Made by a program: the position numbers and the translations under genes. From Flavobacterium jumunjinense (GTDB lineage Bacteria > Bacteroidota > Bacteroidia > Flavobacteriales > Flavobacteriaceae), in NCBI RefSeq assembly GCF_021650975.2, contig NZ_CP091285.1:4526001-4590000 (forward strand): a stretch of 64,000 bases of DNA, given 5' to 3'. Below are positions 36,358 to 45,648 of this stretch, in pieces. How positions within the stretch are numbered: the first letter of the stretch is position 1; each line of letters starts with the position of its first letter. The notes beneath the pieces are model-generated. The model made no database searches and was not told the origin of the DNA. It was given only the letters and a program-made list of their open reading frames with translations.

Positions 36358-37848
36358 TTATTCTTCAACTATCTTGGTTGCGAGGTATTCTGGTAATTTA
36401 TTTACTGCTGCTGTTAATTTCTCTTTATTGACTGTTTGTTTTTCTTCGTTTTCTAAATTGTGGTTATAGTTTAAAAACAAATAATACATTAAAATCCTAT
36501 TGTAATCGTCAAGTTGATTATCAGCTATCATTTCTAGCATTTTTGCTTCTATTTCATTTGCTTTTTCAGTTTCAGATAAAGCTCTGCCTATCCTACCTAT
36601 ACTTCCATAATAATGATTTTCACTTGGGTTTTCAATTCGCAAACTTATTCCTAATAGCAAGTCTAAAACATTAATATCTAAGACTTCTAGCTCTTTTATA
36701 TAGGTTTTCCTTTTTCCCCATGCATAACTTCCATCACTTACTCTGTCAAATCTATCGTTCATGATGTCTAAATGGGATCTAAGAAATATTTCCCAGTTTA
36801 TGGTTTCAGCCGCTAATTTAGCAATATTTACAGCGTGTATTCTTGGACTATTATCTTGACTACAACCTCCTACTACAATTCGATTTCTTTTTAATTCGAG
36901 TGCTGTTTTTGGTGAATAATAAAGTGCTACATATTCTTCAAATTCATCATTTGAACCTCCTTTTTCTAGCACTTCTTTAACTGCTTCTTCCAGAAGTGTA
37001 TCAATTTTTTTATCAATTGCTTTTAAACTATCTACTCTCTTAAGACGTAAAGAATCCCATAATTCACGCTTCTTCAAAAATTTTTCATACTTTTTTTCAG
37101 TATATTTTGATTTGAATTCGGGTTTCTTTGTTGCTTTATTAATGTAATCTATAAATTTTTTAGATTTCGCAGACTTTTTGTTTGAGAATCTAACACCTCC
37201 TTTTTTCGCTCTTTCATAAAAAATATGTGCAGTAGTATCGACCATACAATCTGAATATTGAATCATTCTCTCATAATGCTCTGGTATGGGTTGTTGTCTA
37301 AAATCTTCTGTAAAGTAAAAAGCATAGATAGACTCCTCTGAATATTCACTCTTTTCGTAATGATCAAAAACCCATTGTCCTTTTACTGATTGGTCATATT
37401 TTTCTAAATCTTCATAAAAATTAAATTCATGTCCATATTTATCATTGAACTCTAAACTACTTAGCTCTACAACATCTTCATCATTATAATTCTTATATTT
37501 AAACTTCACTACTACTAAGTCTTTTTCTAACTCGGTTTGGTTGTACTTTTTTATAAAATCATCAAATGCGATGTTTGCTTCTATATCGTTTTTAGCTTCA
37601 TTTGCTAGTGAGCCTTTTAATGAGATATAATGAGCCTTTGCCTGTGGTTTTGACAAATAGGTTTTATTGAATTCGCAAACTTTAAATTTTAAGTTTAGCG
37701 AATCTACAATAAATTTTAATTGTTTTACAGTGGTGTCCGAATAGATTAATCCATTGTTCGATTTGCCAAATTCTGTGTTTTGGGAAAAAATGTTTGTCCC
37801 TAAAAATAAAACAAGTATTGTTGTAAGTAGCAATTTGAATTTCTTCAT
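36358..37848 (-). CDS. Secreted protein of unknown function
   Basis: 496 residues from the ATG at 37848, which opens a signal peptide (MKKFKLLLTTILVLFLGTNIFSQ); the frame extends six codons further to a TTG, which is rejected. The mature part is mostly alpha-helical and charged, with a lysine-rich stretch around 240-300 and a GGCSQDNSPRIHAVNIAKLA segment that may be a structural core. No domain recognised. The next genes (37974 onward) are on the same strand. Confidence 0.6.
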   Translation of the reverse strand: MKKFKLLLTTILVLFLGTNIFSQNTEFGKSNNGLIYSDTTVKQLKFIVDSLNLKFKVCEFNKTYLSKPQAKAHYISLKGSLANEAKNDIEANIAFDDFIKKYNQTELEKDLVVVKFKYKNYNDEDVVELSSLEFNDKYGHEFNFYEDLEKYDQSVKGQWVFDHYEKSEYSEESIYAFYFTEDFRQQPIPEHYERMIQYSDCMVDTTAHIFYERAKKGGVRFSNKKSAKSKKFIDYINKATKKPEFKSKYTEKKYEKFLKKRELWDSLRLKRVDSLKAIDKKIDTLLEEAVKEVLEKGGSNDEFEEYVALYYSPKTALELKRNRIVVGGCSQDNSPRIHAVNIAKLAAETINWEIFLRSHLDIMNDRFDRVSDGSYAWGKRKTYIKELEVLDINVLDLLLGISLRIENPSENHYYGSIGRIGRALSETEKANEIEAKMLEMIADNQLDDYNRILMYYLFLNYNHNLENEEKQTVNKEKLTAAVNKLPEYLATKIVEE

Positions 37849-37973
37849 ATTAAATATATTTTCCAATTATATCTTACCAAAGATAACTTTGGTTTTTATT
37901 TTTTAGTATCTTCAAGTATTATTTTTATTTCTGTTTCCTTTTTTACTTCTTCTATTAATCTTGCTCTTTTTAA

Positions 37974-38624
37974 TCACCAATATTCTGTAATGGATTGTAT
38001 TAAATCGGCTCCTCCTTTGTGCGGATGTGGCACGTAATTTTCTGGTGGTTTTGGCAGTTTTTGTTCGCAAGCTTTGGAACAAAGATTGGCAAGCATTGGA
38101 ATAGCATCAGTACCTACGTATGCTGTTATCCACATTTGATTGGTGTTTTCATAACTCAGGTCTTTTTCACAAACGCTACATTTTAGTTGGTCTCCAAAAT
38201 ATCTAACGGGATTATGGTCTAGTTTGGGAAATTTCATTCTGTTCCTAAAATTACCATAAAGCGCTCTGACACTTATTCTACTGTCTTTTAGCTTTTTGCA
38301 TTTCGTAATTTCATAGGGAAACCAATGCAAATTATAGGATGTATAAGGATCGAAATTTTCTAACGATTCCATTTGCCCGATCTCTGGTGGTATTCGTTTT
38401 AAATTACTACCATAAAGATCTAATTTCTTAACTTTTTTAAGTTTGGCAATAGATTCTGGCAGGGTATAGATTTGTGAATACAGTTCGTTTCCTAATGCTA
38501 ATCTTGGCACAAATTCGTCTGCTCCATTCGCTGCAATTTCTTCAACATAATTGCATAGTTTTTGCCAAGCTTCAGTAGTTCTGTCTTGCACATCATTTGG
38601 TATTTTAGATATTCGATTGTTCAT
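37974..38624 (-). CDS. Leucine-rich repeat protein with C-terminal zinc-ribbon-like motif
   Basis: 216 residues. Residues of about 50-95 form two or three leucine-rich repeats (LPESIAKLKKVKKLDLYG, LKRIPPEIGQMESL). The C-terminal part has CSVC and, 40 residues later, CSKAC, a likely zinc site. Cytosolic, no signal peptide. Its start overlaps the stop of the 38621 gene (ATGA), so the two are translationally coupled. LRR proteins of this size in accessory regions can be immunity or toxin partners; that is only a guess. Confidence 0.65.
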   Translation of the reverse strand: MNNRISKIPNDVQDRTTEAWQKLCNYVEEIAANGADEFVPRLALGNELYSQIYTLPESIAKLKKVKKLDLYGSNLKRIPPEIGQMESLENFDPYTSYNLHWFPYEITKCKKLKDSRISVRALYGNFRNRMKFPKLDHNPVRYFGDQLKCSVCEKDLSYENTNQMWITAYVGTDAIPMLANLCSKACEQKLPKPPENYVPHPHKGGADLIQSITEYW

Positions 38625-38959
38625 AGTGGCTTTTGCTTTGTGATGACTTGTTCGCTATTCAAAACCTCCTGACTTTTTGAAGTTGTAGATGTTAGGGAGT
38701 GATAGCTAATTATAAAAAAATTAATTATAAATAATGTGAAATAAAACCAAAATAGTTTTCTGTTTTTAATTGTTTTCTTCAATTGAATACTATGCTTTGG
38801 GTTGTCTGTTTTTTTTAACTGATTAATCATTTCATTTAATGAAATATAGGGCTTCTTTTTAACCTTAACTTTTAAAATATTTTCAAAAACATATGGTGAA
38901 TCATCATTAAATAAATGATAAAGAATAAGTATAAAGAAAACAATAGCTAGAAAGTACAT
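38621..38959 (-). CDS. Small membrane protein, coupled to the LRR gene
   Basis: 112 residues: a membrane span at the N-terminus (MYFLAIVFFILILYHLF), a basic loop (NPKHSIQLKKTIKNRK), and a second span (LFWFYFTLFIINFFIISYHS). The stop TGA overlaps the next ATG by four bases. No family recognised. Confidence 0.55.
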   Translation of the reverse strand: MYFLAIVFFILILYHLFNDDSPYVFENILKVKVKKKPYISLNEMINQLKKTDNPKHSIQLKKTIKNRKLFWFYFTLFIINFFIISYHSLTSTTSKSQEVLNSEQVITKQKPL

Positions 38960-39015
38960 AATTTACTTATTTTTTTGATGACATATGCCTCAACGTTGGG
39001 AAACTTTACGGAGCT

Positions 39016-39405
39016 TTAGTACTTTAAATATATTCCTGAAAGGAGCATAAAAAACTGATACAAAGTAATTATTACCGTAAAATGAAAGGTGTAATCATTT
39101 CGTTCTAAATAATTTGTTATTTTCTGTTTTATCCTTTTATTTTTCTCGGTCATTTTTTCATTTGTACTTTTTTTATAATTTACAATGGTTTTAAAAAAAA
39201 GGCTAAAAATAGGTATTGCTATACTAAAACATAACAAATGTATTAATGCTTGTGTTATTCCATTCTCAACATTGCTTCTTAGTTTTGAAAGAAGTAGTAA
39301 AAAAAACAAGAAAATTATTTGTAATCTTATTGTTTTTAAACTCATTATTATTTTATAGAGAATGAGGTTTAGTAGTAAGAATGAAAAGATATAGATAATT
39401 ACCAT
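39016..39405 (-). CDS. Small membrane protein, unknown
   Basis: 129 residues with about four membrane spans and a lysine-rich loop (NEKMTEKNKRIKQK) before the last. No recognisable family. Same strand as its neighbours on both sides; the upstream neighbour is a lipoprotein 20 bases away. Confidence 0.5.
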   Translation of the reverse strand: MVIIYIFSFLLLNLILYKIIMSLKTIRLQIIFLFFLLLLSKLRSNVENGITQALIHLLCFSIAIPIFSLFFKTIVNYKKSTNEKMTEKNKRIKQKITNYLERNDYTFHFTVIITLYQFFMLLSGIYLKY

Positions 39406-39425
39406 ATAGTTATTTAAATTGTGTT

Positions 39426-39833
39426 CTAATCAAAGTTTTTTCTGTTTACTTTTTTTCTATTGTAGAAACCATTCCAGAAGTCTTTTTCGTTTTCAAAATT
39501 TATTTCTTCATTAATGGGTTGTAATTTAAGGTTTCTACTACTATCTAAAAAATACAATTCTATGGAATTATTTTCTTTTTGTTTTATTAAGGCTTTTGTA
39601 GAATGGCTCCATTCTCCAAATGTTTTAAAGTATAGGGTATCCTTTTTAATGGCTATTTTTCTCCATTCTGATAGTCCTACCCAATAATTATCGTATGCCA
39701 TTCTCATTGAATCTTTTTTAAAATAAACTTCAAAATATCCTCCATTTTTAGAAACAAAGTAGTTTTTTTCAATAGTTGTATTATGACAACTGAATGCAAA
39801 TAAAAGACAAAATATAAAGAGAAGGTATTTCAT
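39426..39833 (-). CDS. Small lipoprotein, unknown
   Basis: 135 residues with a lipoprotein signal (MKYLLFIFCLLFAFSC, lipidated Cys at 16). The rest is beta-rich with many aromatic residues, with no domain that I recognise. It is followed at 20 bases by the membrane protein at 39016. Confidence 0.6.
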   Translation of the reverse strand: MKYLLFIFCLLFAFSCHNTTIEKNYFVSKNGGYFEVYFKKDSMRMAYDNYWVGLSEWRKIAIKKDTLYFKTFGEWSHSTKALIKQKENNSIELYFLDSSRNLKLQPINEEINFENEKDFWNGFYNRKKVNRKNFD

Positions 39834-39901
39834 TGTTTCGTATTAATCTTATTTTGATTGCAATTGCTATGCCTACTAAGAAACGTAATTTATTTGTGCT
39901 C

Positions 39902-40489
39902 TTACCTAAAAGGTGGTCCAGAAACCCAACCCACAATAGATTGTCGTGTGCCTTTTGTAATGGGTGTAACGCGATGCATGATGAAGGAAGGAAAAATGAC
40001 TATGGTTCCTTTTTTTCGGGGTGCATTTTCTATTTTATTGTTTATCATAAATTGTAAATCGCCTCCTTCATAACTATCTTCATCGGACAACTGAATGGTC
40101 ATGCTTAATTTTCTAGCGGAAATTTCTCCTGCACCAAAATCTAAATGCCAATCAAAAAAATCGCCTTCTGAATATCTTGTTAGTTGTAGTTCTTGATGGA
40201 AGCCTAACAAATCAAACCAATATCTTTCGTTATTGCAGTTGATTGCTAAACCTGCTAATCGGTTATAAATCCAATCGTTTTCGGGTGTGTTGTCTATAAA
40301 CATTACGGAACTCTTTCGTAATTCGTCATTATAGGTATCGTCTCCAGAGAGTGTTGCTTTTATGGTTTTGTCTTCTTCCCAAAAATGGAGTATTCTATCT
40401 ATTTCATGTGGAAGAAATAGTCCTGTATAGTAGATGTATTCTGCAAAGTTATGCTTTAGTGGTAGACCAAATGAGTAATTTATTGCCAT
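39902..40489 (-). CDS. 2OG-Fe(II) oxygenase (prolyl 4-hydroxylase-like)
   Basis: 195 residues. An iron- and 2-oxoglutarate-dependent dioxygenase with the HxD...H triad H115, D117 (DWHLDFGAG) and H172 (FIMHRVTP), and 2OG-binding R182 (GTRQSIVGW). QLSDEDSYEGGDLQF and KGTIVIFPSF are typical of the PKHD/P4Hc group. The target is unknown; bacterial members hydroxylate proteins or small molecules. A long non-coding gap with repeats lies upstream. Confidence 0.88.
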   Translation of the reverse strand: MAINYSFGLPLKHNFAEYIYYTGLFLPHEIDRILHFWEEDKTIKATLSGDDTYNDELRKSSVMFIDNTPENDWIYNRLAGLAINCNNERYWFDLLGFHQELQLTRYSEGDFFDWHLDFGAGEISARKLSMTIQLSDEDSYEGGDLQFMINNKIENAPRKKGTIVIFPSFIMHRVTPITKGTRQSIVGWVSGPPFR

Positions 40490-40639
40490 GCTATTTTGCT
40501 TTTTAGTACCGTTATATTCTTTGTGGCTGTTGGGTAAATTTAAAACAAAAGATTGCTAATTCAAAATAGTTTTTGGTTCTATTGCACGAAAAGACATACT
40601 GTTTTATGAATTGTTTTTGTTTGCTGGTGATGAAACTGT

Positions 40640-40940
40640 TTATAAGGTATAGGTTCTTGATACACTGTTTATAAAATTGCTATTCGCATTTTATAAACAA
40701 CACTCGAACTGACGGTGTGCAAAACTAAGAGTTGATGGAGAGCATTTTAACCACCCCGTCCTTCGGACACCCCTCCAAAGGAGGGGAAATGAATACCATT
40801 CTGGGCTAACTGTTGTGTTGAAAATCAGTTTGTGTTATACTAGTGAGATCGGGTAACTCGAACTGACGGTGTGCAAAACTAAGAGCTGATGGAGAGCATT
40901 TTAACCACCCCCTTCGGACACCCCTCCAAAGGGGAAAATG
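40640..40940. repeat. Dispersed intergenic repeat block (two R1 units and one R2 unit)
   Basis: R1 (ACTCGAACTGACGGTGTGCA, then AAACTAAGAGTTGATGGAGAGC ...) occurs at 40702-40787 and 40856-40935, and again at 47964. R2 (GAATACCATTCTGGGCTAAC ... GATCGGG) occurs at 40791-40853 and again at 46326. Internal hairpins are CCCCTCC/GGAGGGG and the 11-bp GTTTATAAAAT/ATTTTATAAAC (40667-40677 / 40688-40698). I see no coding in the 40490-41086 gap. Confidence 0.75.
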
Positions 40941-41086
40941 AAAAAGTCCTATTATTAAAGTTAATAAATAGGACTGTTATTGAGTGGTAAATCGATATTA
41001 GAAAGAGGTTGTTTCCGCCTTCTTCTTTTTCTTCCGTGTATTGCTTTTTCTTCCGCGTATTGAAACAGAGTAACTCTCGGCTAAAA

Positions 41087-41275
41087 ATGAGCTTCCGTGT
41101 GTTGCAATACAATTTCCCTGTGTTACAAATGAATTTCTCTGGGGTACAAATGAGTTTCCGCTGTTTACAATTGTTTTTCCGTGTTTTTCAAATGAATTAC
41201 TCTGACTTACAAATGAGTTTCCGCTTTATTCAATTGTGTTTCCGTGTATTCTAAATGCCCTTCCGTAGTGCTTTA
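41087..41275 (+). repeat. 21-bp minisatellite, nine units, encoding heptads in one frame
   Basis: Nine consecutive 21-base units, consensus ATGAGTTTCCGTGTTTTACAA, each reading MSFRVLQ-like on the plus strand (MSFRVLQ, YNFPVLQ, MNFSGVQ, MSFRCLQ, LFFRVFQ, MNYSDLQ, MSFRFIQ, LCFRVF-stop, then one more unit). Degenerate partial units extend back to about 41020. The array runs exactly to the stop codon of the minus-strand gene at 41273. A frame is open from an upstream TTG at 41009 to 41254, but I do not call it as a gene. Confidence 0.85.
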
Positions 41276-42007
41276 AGGTTTCTTTTTTGCTGTGGTAGTG
41301 CTTGCTGCTTTACTGTTTATTGTGGCTGCTACTTTGGCAAAGCTGAATAGTTCTTGTTTTGTTTTATCGGTTTTATAGAAGTTGTGTGCAATTTTCGCAA
41401 TACTTATTACTTGTTCGTAGATTTCGTTGAAGGTTACTACTACTTCTTCTGTAATTACTTTGCGGCCTCCTTTTTTGCCTTCTTGGGTAATGTTGGCTTG
41501 TTTTAGGGTGTTTGCATAGCCTATAATTCGGTCTATTGTGGCTTGTGCTATTCCTTTTGCTACAATTTCGGTGTTTAGCGTTGGGGTTAGGTTGTTTTTG
41601 AATTGATATAACAATTGTATTAGTGCTTCTTGGTCGCTTTTTTGAACGTTTTTATGGAGTGCTACAAAGCCTAATGTGGTTAGGATTTCTTTTTTTTGAA
41701 CGGGTTCTTTTTTGAAATCTTGTTCTATTTGAATTTTGAATTCGGCTAGGTCTATTTGTGCTTGTGCTTGAATGCTGAGTACTACTTGTGTGGCTTCGCG
41801 CATTTCTTTGGCAGCATCTTTTCCTAAATAGGTTTCGGTTATGTCTTCAATTTGTGTTTTTAGATCATTGAAGAACGGATCTGCCCAGGTGCTTCTTTTG
41901 GATAGTAATAGTGTTTTGTTTGCAATTGCGTTTTCTACAATTGTTGCTGCTGCTGTTAGCATTTCGACATCTTTTACTTTGTACTTTCTTGTGATTTCAT
42001 TTTGCAT
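41273..42007 (-). CDS. Unrecognised helical protein, 244 residues
   Basis: Starts at the ATG at 42007 (MQNEITRKYKVKDVEML); an in-frame extension upstream is AT-rich and unlike the rest. The protein is almost wholly alpha-helical, with alanine- and glutamine-rich stretches and a C-terminal lysine tail (AASTTTAKKKP). Codon use is less AT-rich than its neighbours, which suggests transfer or a distinct origin. It ends in the 21-bp minisatellite. No family recognised; a phage- or plasmid-type structural protein is one possibility. Confidence 0.6.
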   Translation of the reverse strand: MQNEITRKYKVKDVEMLTAAATIVENAIANKTLLLSKRSTWADPFFNDLKTQIEDITETYLGKDAAKEMREATQVVLSIQAQAQIDLAEFKIQIEQDFKKEPVQKKEILTTLGFVALHKNVQKSDQEALIQLLYQFKNNLTPTLNTEIVAKGIAQATIDRIIGYANTLKQANITQEGKKGGRKVITEEVVVTFNEIYEQVISIAKIAHNFYKTDKTKQELFSFAKVAATINSKAASTTTAKKKP

Positions 42008-42164
42008 ATGTTTGTTATTTAATTGTTTGAAATCAAATGTAATACATTGGCAAATTATCAACAATAGGGTAAATGTTATTTTTTTTATAAAAAATAGGGG
42101 TGCATTTTTTTGGTGGTTTGAAGAATTACACGAAAGGATTCGTAAGGTAGCGTGGGGTTCTTTG

Positions 42165-42995
42165 TTATGTAAACAGACTTTTTATTTTATACCAAAACCC
42201 TGAATTAATTATAGTTTTTGTTTCCTGTACTTTTCCTTCATTTTCTGGTTCAGATTCCTGTTTTTCAATAATCCATTCAGCTCCAATTCTATCTCTATAA
42301 GCTTTTTGTCCGTAATTCAGATAATAAATATCATTAAGTGTTGCATCGAGTTTTATTATTTGTTCTAGACACACTAGCTTATAATTTTCTATTTTTGGTT
42401 CATACTCGGTATGGAATTGCCAGTCTCCATCTTCATTATGATAAACATACAAAATTGGTTTACCTTCTAAAGCATGATGAGTTGTATAAACTCCTAATTT
42501 CTTTTCTTCGTGATATTTGAAATCAATATTTCTATCAAGTAAAGGTTGCTCGAACTTCCAATTTTCATTGAACTCAGTTTCCCAAGGCCATTTATTTTCT
42601 TTATCTGGCCAAATCATTTGTAAAACTGGGAAATCAAAAGTTTTTTTATAATACCATCCAGCATAACCTAAATAGTCAGGATAATTTTCTCTTTTTACTT
42701 CTAAGAATTGAATTTCATAACCTTCTAGTAAACCTGAATATGTTTGATTAGGTTGATAGTTTTTTCCTTTTCTTATTTCGTCTCTTAACCCATTTAAAAG
42801 GTGCGCCATAACATCAGTTTTAAGTCCGAAAATTATAATTTCAGGATGTTGGAACTTTTCATAAAGTCCAATTGTATAAACAAATGCAGGCAGGTAACCA
42901 TCACTTTCCAATAAAGCTAAATGACAATCATATTCTTTGATGTCATTTACTATTCTTTCTTTGGCTTCTTTATCGTGTACTTCGTGATTTTCCAT
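42165..42995 (-). CDS. DUF4262 domain protein
   Basis: 276 residues. DYIKEYD-CHLALLESD-like start (DIKEYDCHLALLESDGYLP) followed by FVYTIGLYEKFQHPEIIIFG is the pattern of DUF4262, a domain found in many accessory bacterial proteins. The C-terminal half (GWYYKKTFDFPVLQMIWPD) continues the family. No signal peptide. The function of the domain is not known. It is isolated, with gaps of 157 and 250 bases on its two sides. Confidence 0.8.
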   Translation of the reverse strand: MENHEVHDKEAKERIVNDIKEYDCHLALLESDGYLPAFVYTIGLYEKFQHPEIIIFGLKTDVMAHLLNGLRDEIRKGKNYQPNQTYSGLLEGYEIQFLEVKRENYPDYLGYAGWYYKKTFDFPVLQMIWPDKENKWPWETEFNENWKFEQPLLDRNIDFKYHEEKKLGVYTTHHALEGKPILYVYHNEDGDWQFHTEYEPKIENYKLVCLEQIIKLDATLNDIYYLNYGQKAYRDRIGAEWIIEKQESEPENEGKVQETKTIINSGFWYKIKSLFT

Positions 42996-43245
42996 ATTAC
43001 TAGTATCTTTTTATAGGTATACAAATATCCTTTTATTTTTTTATTCCTTCAAATCTAAACTATCCTTTTTAACTCTGCAATACGCAGTAAAGGGTGAATG
43101 ATTTGTGGTGTGTTTTATTTTGTGCTTTACAAACACGTATAACATTTCTTTCTAACGATTTTGGATATTAGAGCGATCGGTTTTTTAGGAGGAAGTTTTA
43201 CTTTTGTACCTCTAATTCGGGAGACTTTACGGAGCAGGGATTTAA

Positions 43246-43689
43246 TTAGAACTCTTCAGAGAGCTGGTTTAGATTATCAGGTAATTCATTAGAATAAGTT
43301 AAATATATACATCTTTTCATTTTCTTTATAAATAGAAATCTATATCTCTGGTATTTATTAATTTCAATAGGAAAATATTTTTTATTTATTGTTATTAAAA
43401 TATTTTCAGTGTTTTTTGCTTTAATCACTTTATAAAACTCATTTTTTCTTTTCAATTGAAATGTTTCATTATAAATTACATTTGTACCAGATAGACTACC
43501 TGTTTCTACACTAATGTTACTATTTATCAACGACTTATCTATAATAATAAATAAATTAAAAAAATTAGGTGTTCCTTCAATTTTCTTTTCAAAAGTCGAA
43601 TTTACATCAGTCTCTATATATTCAACAATATAAGATGTCTTACATGATGTAATAAAAAACATAAATAAATAAATAAAATTTTTCATCAT
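43246..43689 (-). CDS. Small lipoprotein, unknown
   Basis: About 147 residues. Two adjacent ATGs (43689 and 43686) open a lipoprotein signal (MKNFIYLFMFFITSC); I take the first. The rest is beta-rich with no family that I recognise. It lies in the run of small minus-strand genes of the accessory region. Confidence 0.55.
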   Translation of the reverse strand: MMKNFIYLFMFFITSCKTSYIVEYIETDVNSTFEKKIEGTPNFFNLFIIIDKSLINSNISVETGSLSGTNVIYNETFQLKRKNEFYKVIKAKNTENILITINKKYFPIEINKYQRYRFLFIKKMKRCIYLTYSNELPDNLNQLSEEF

Positions 43690-43800
43690 ATTATAAAACA
43701 ATTTAAATTCCTAATTAATTATTAACACCTCTACCGAGCGAATAAATGTGATTTTTTTATAAAAAATAAGGGTGATTTTTAGCAGAGCAAATCTTCTTTC

Positions 43801-44217
43801 TTACTCATTATTGAATAAATCTAATAGCGGGTCTGTATCGATATCATAGTCATTCCAAGTTGTTTTTTCTTTCAATAATTTATTAATCATATCTTCAAAA
43901 TATCCTTTATAATTTACTTCAATTTCTTTACTTACTTTTTCACCGTTAAAATTTGAATTGATAACCATTTTATTTTCACCTAAGAAAGTAATTTGCAAAT
44001 GTGGTTCTTTATCTAGTCCGTGATTTCTATTTCTAGACAATAATAAAAACCATAGTGATTGACCAGTTCTTAAGTCTTTATCAAGTCCTAAATTTCTCAT
44101 TTCTTTAATCAATCTGAGCGCATCAAGGTTGAATGGACGTTTATCGTCATTATATCCTTGATAAAAGTTTTCAATTAAATTCCAACTCTCAATAAAATCC
44201 TTTTCAATTTGTTTCAT
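43801..44217 (-). CDS. Small acidic cytosolic protein, unknown
   Basis: 138 residues, no signal or span. Helical N-terminal half (MKQIEKDFIESWNLIENFYQ), then a beta part with LQITFLGENKMVINSNF and an acidic tail (DIDTDPLLDLFNNE). Size, acidity and setting would suit an immunity protein, but no toxin gene is beside it. The neighbour upstream starts 11 bases away. Confidence 0.55.
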   Translation of the reverse strand: MKQIEKDFIESWNLIENFYQGYNDDKRPFNLDALRLIKEMRNLGLDKDLRTGQSLWFLLLSRNRNHGLDKEPHLQITFLGENKMVINSNFNGEKVSKEIEVNYKGYFEDMINKLLKEKTTWNDYDIDTDPLLDLFNNE

Positions 44218-44228
44218 CTATTTTAGGG

Positions 44229-44543
44229 TTATAAAGTTAGTATCATCATAGTCCACCATCTAACAAACAATGAAAGTATTCCAATAATACTCAAAATAAT
44301 TGATAGTATTGAATACTGCCGATTTTCTGCTTTACGAATTGCTAAAATTCCAAATCCTAAAGCAATCGTTACAACTAAGCCGATATATAATTTTACATCT
44401 AAGTAAGCTAATTCTGTTAGTCCAAAAAGTGCTTTGTTTTTACCACTCGAATTGTTAAATAGGGTTGCTAATCTATAATTTAGAACTACTATTCCACAGA
44501 TACTGACTACACTAATTAAAATAGAAATTTGATATTTTTTCAT
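44229..44543 (-). CDS. Small membrane protein, unknown
   Basis: 104 residues with three or four membrane spans (7-28, 48-68, 80-103). No family recognised. Eleven bases separate it from the 43801 gene, so they may be co-transcribed. Confidence 0.55.
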   Translation of the reverse strand: MKKYQISILISVVSICGIVVLNYRLATLFNNSSGKNKALFGLTELAYLDVKLYIGLVVTIALGFGILAIRKAENRQYSILSIILSIIGILSLFVRWWTMMILTL

Positions 44544-44644
44544 TATGAAATAGCTTTTTTGTTTGTAATGCTTTTGTTTGTGGTCACGGAAAACATTTCC
44601 GCACTAACGATTGGGTACATACTTGTTTTGTAAGTTGTTGTCTT

Positions 44645-45205
44645 TCAGAATTCCATTTCATCCCTTGTGCAAAACCAGTTTGGATGACAATCAGTAACTA
44701 CACATCCTCCGTATTTCACTTTTCTTTCTTCTAAAATTGGCTTTCCATTTTTATCTGTTATTTCTCCGTCTTTATCACGAAACTTGACAGACGCTACAAA
44801 TCCATAAGTAATAGAAATTACTTTATCGTCTTTTTTGCATATTGGACAAATTGTATTTTGAGTTTTTGAGTAAGGACAAACAGAAGAATATTTTAATTCT
44901 AATTTTTGGATTTCGCCTTCTTTCAAATTAACTCTATAATATGTGTTAGTTGGATAATTTCGAGGAAGAATAAAAACATTTAAAGTATCTGTTGACAAAT
45001 TTTTAAATTTAAATTCCAAGTTTTTGTCAACTTTTATAGTATCATTTCTTGTTTTAGATTTTAATATTATCATTGTGTTTTTTAAAACTACTTGATAATT
45101 TTCTAAATCTTCAAGTATTAGTTTTCCGTGAATTTCTCCAGTTTGACAAAATCCAAAAAATGAATTTAAAATTGTAATAAGAAATAATATGATTATTTTT
45201 TTCAT
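44645..45205 (-). CDS. Secreted protein with carboxypeptidase-regulatory-like fold and cysteine clusters
   Basis: 186 residues. Signal peptide (MKKIIILFLITILNSFFGFCQ), then TGEIHGKLILEDLENYQVVL, the start of a carboxypeptidase-regulatory-like beta domain. The C-terminal half has CPICKKDDK and CVVTDCHPNWFC, possible metal sites. Function unknown. A degenerate repeat-like stretch lies upstream. Confidence 0.6.
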   Translation of the reverse strand: MKKIIILFLITILNSFFGFCQTGEIHGKLILEDLENYQVVLKNTMIILKSKTRNDTIKVDKNLEFKFKNLSTDTLNVFILPRNYPTNTYYRVNLKEGEIQKLELKYSSVCPYSKTQNTICPICKKDDKVISITYGFVASVKFRDKDGEITDKNGKPILEERKVKYGGCVVTDCHPNWFCTRDEMEF

Positions 45206-45340
45206 AACTTGATGTTAGCGTTCTGCGCCAAAATAGCTTGGATGGTTGGAAGCCTGTAACCGCTCAATTTTCGGCTTAACGAAAAAATGATGCGAAACGG
45301 TAACTAAAAAGAATCTTCACTCGTTTCAATCTTCTAATTT

Positions 45341-45547
45341 CTATTGGTTTTCTTTAGAAGAGTTCTGTTTTTTATAGTCTTTTCTCGAAATTAACGCCAT
45401 GATTAAGCCGAAAAATGAAGCATTAAAAATAAATTTTCCTAATCTAAATTCATTTCCACTAAAGTAATCGTATCCAGCAATTGCTACAGCATATATTAAC
45501 CCTGTTAATAAAAAAGTTTTTATCATTTTTTTTATTATTGGCTTCAT
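45341..45547 (-). CDS. Very small two-span membrane protein
   Basis: 68 residues with two membrane spans (about 9-27 and 38-56) and a lysine-rich end. No family recognised. Plausible but weakly supported. Confidence 0.45.
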   Translation of the reverse strand: MKPIIKKMIKTFLLTGLIYAVAIAGYDYFSGNEFRLGKFIFNASFFGLIMALISRKDYKKQNSSKENQ

Positions 45548-45648
45548 GTTTTTTTATTTTTTTAATGTTTTCATTTTTTATGAGTAATTGTATGTAACGT
45601 CATATACTTAGTAAATAGTGTTTTTTAAGAAGCAATTTCAAAATGGAT

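Noticed and set aside
39833..40073. Two plus-strand frames opposite the oxygenase gene
   Set aside because: Antisense to a well-supported 2OG-Fe(II) oxygenase with a full catalytic triad.
40879..41112. Minus-strand 77-codon frame over the R1 repeat and the minisatellite start
   Set aside because: It lies across non-coding repeats and has a low-complexity composition (KKKQYTEEKEEGG).
41009..41254. Plus-strand 81-codon frame over the minisatellite as a gene
   Set aside because: It starts at a TTG with no ribosome site or promoter; kept as a repeat and a finding, not as a gene.
42996..43245. Possible small gene in the gap before the 43246 lipoprotein
   Set aside because: All frames are short and the stretch contains degenerate copies of the dispersed repeats.
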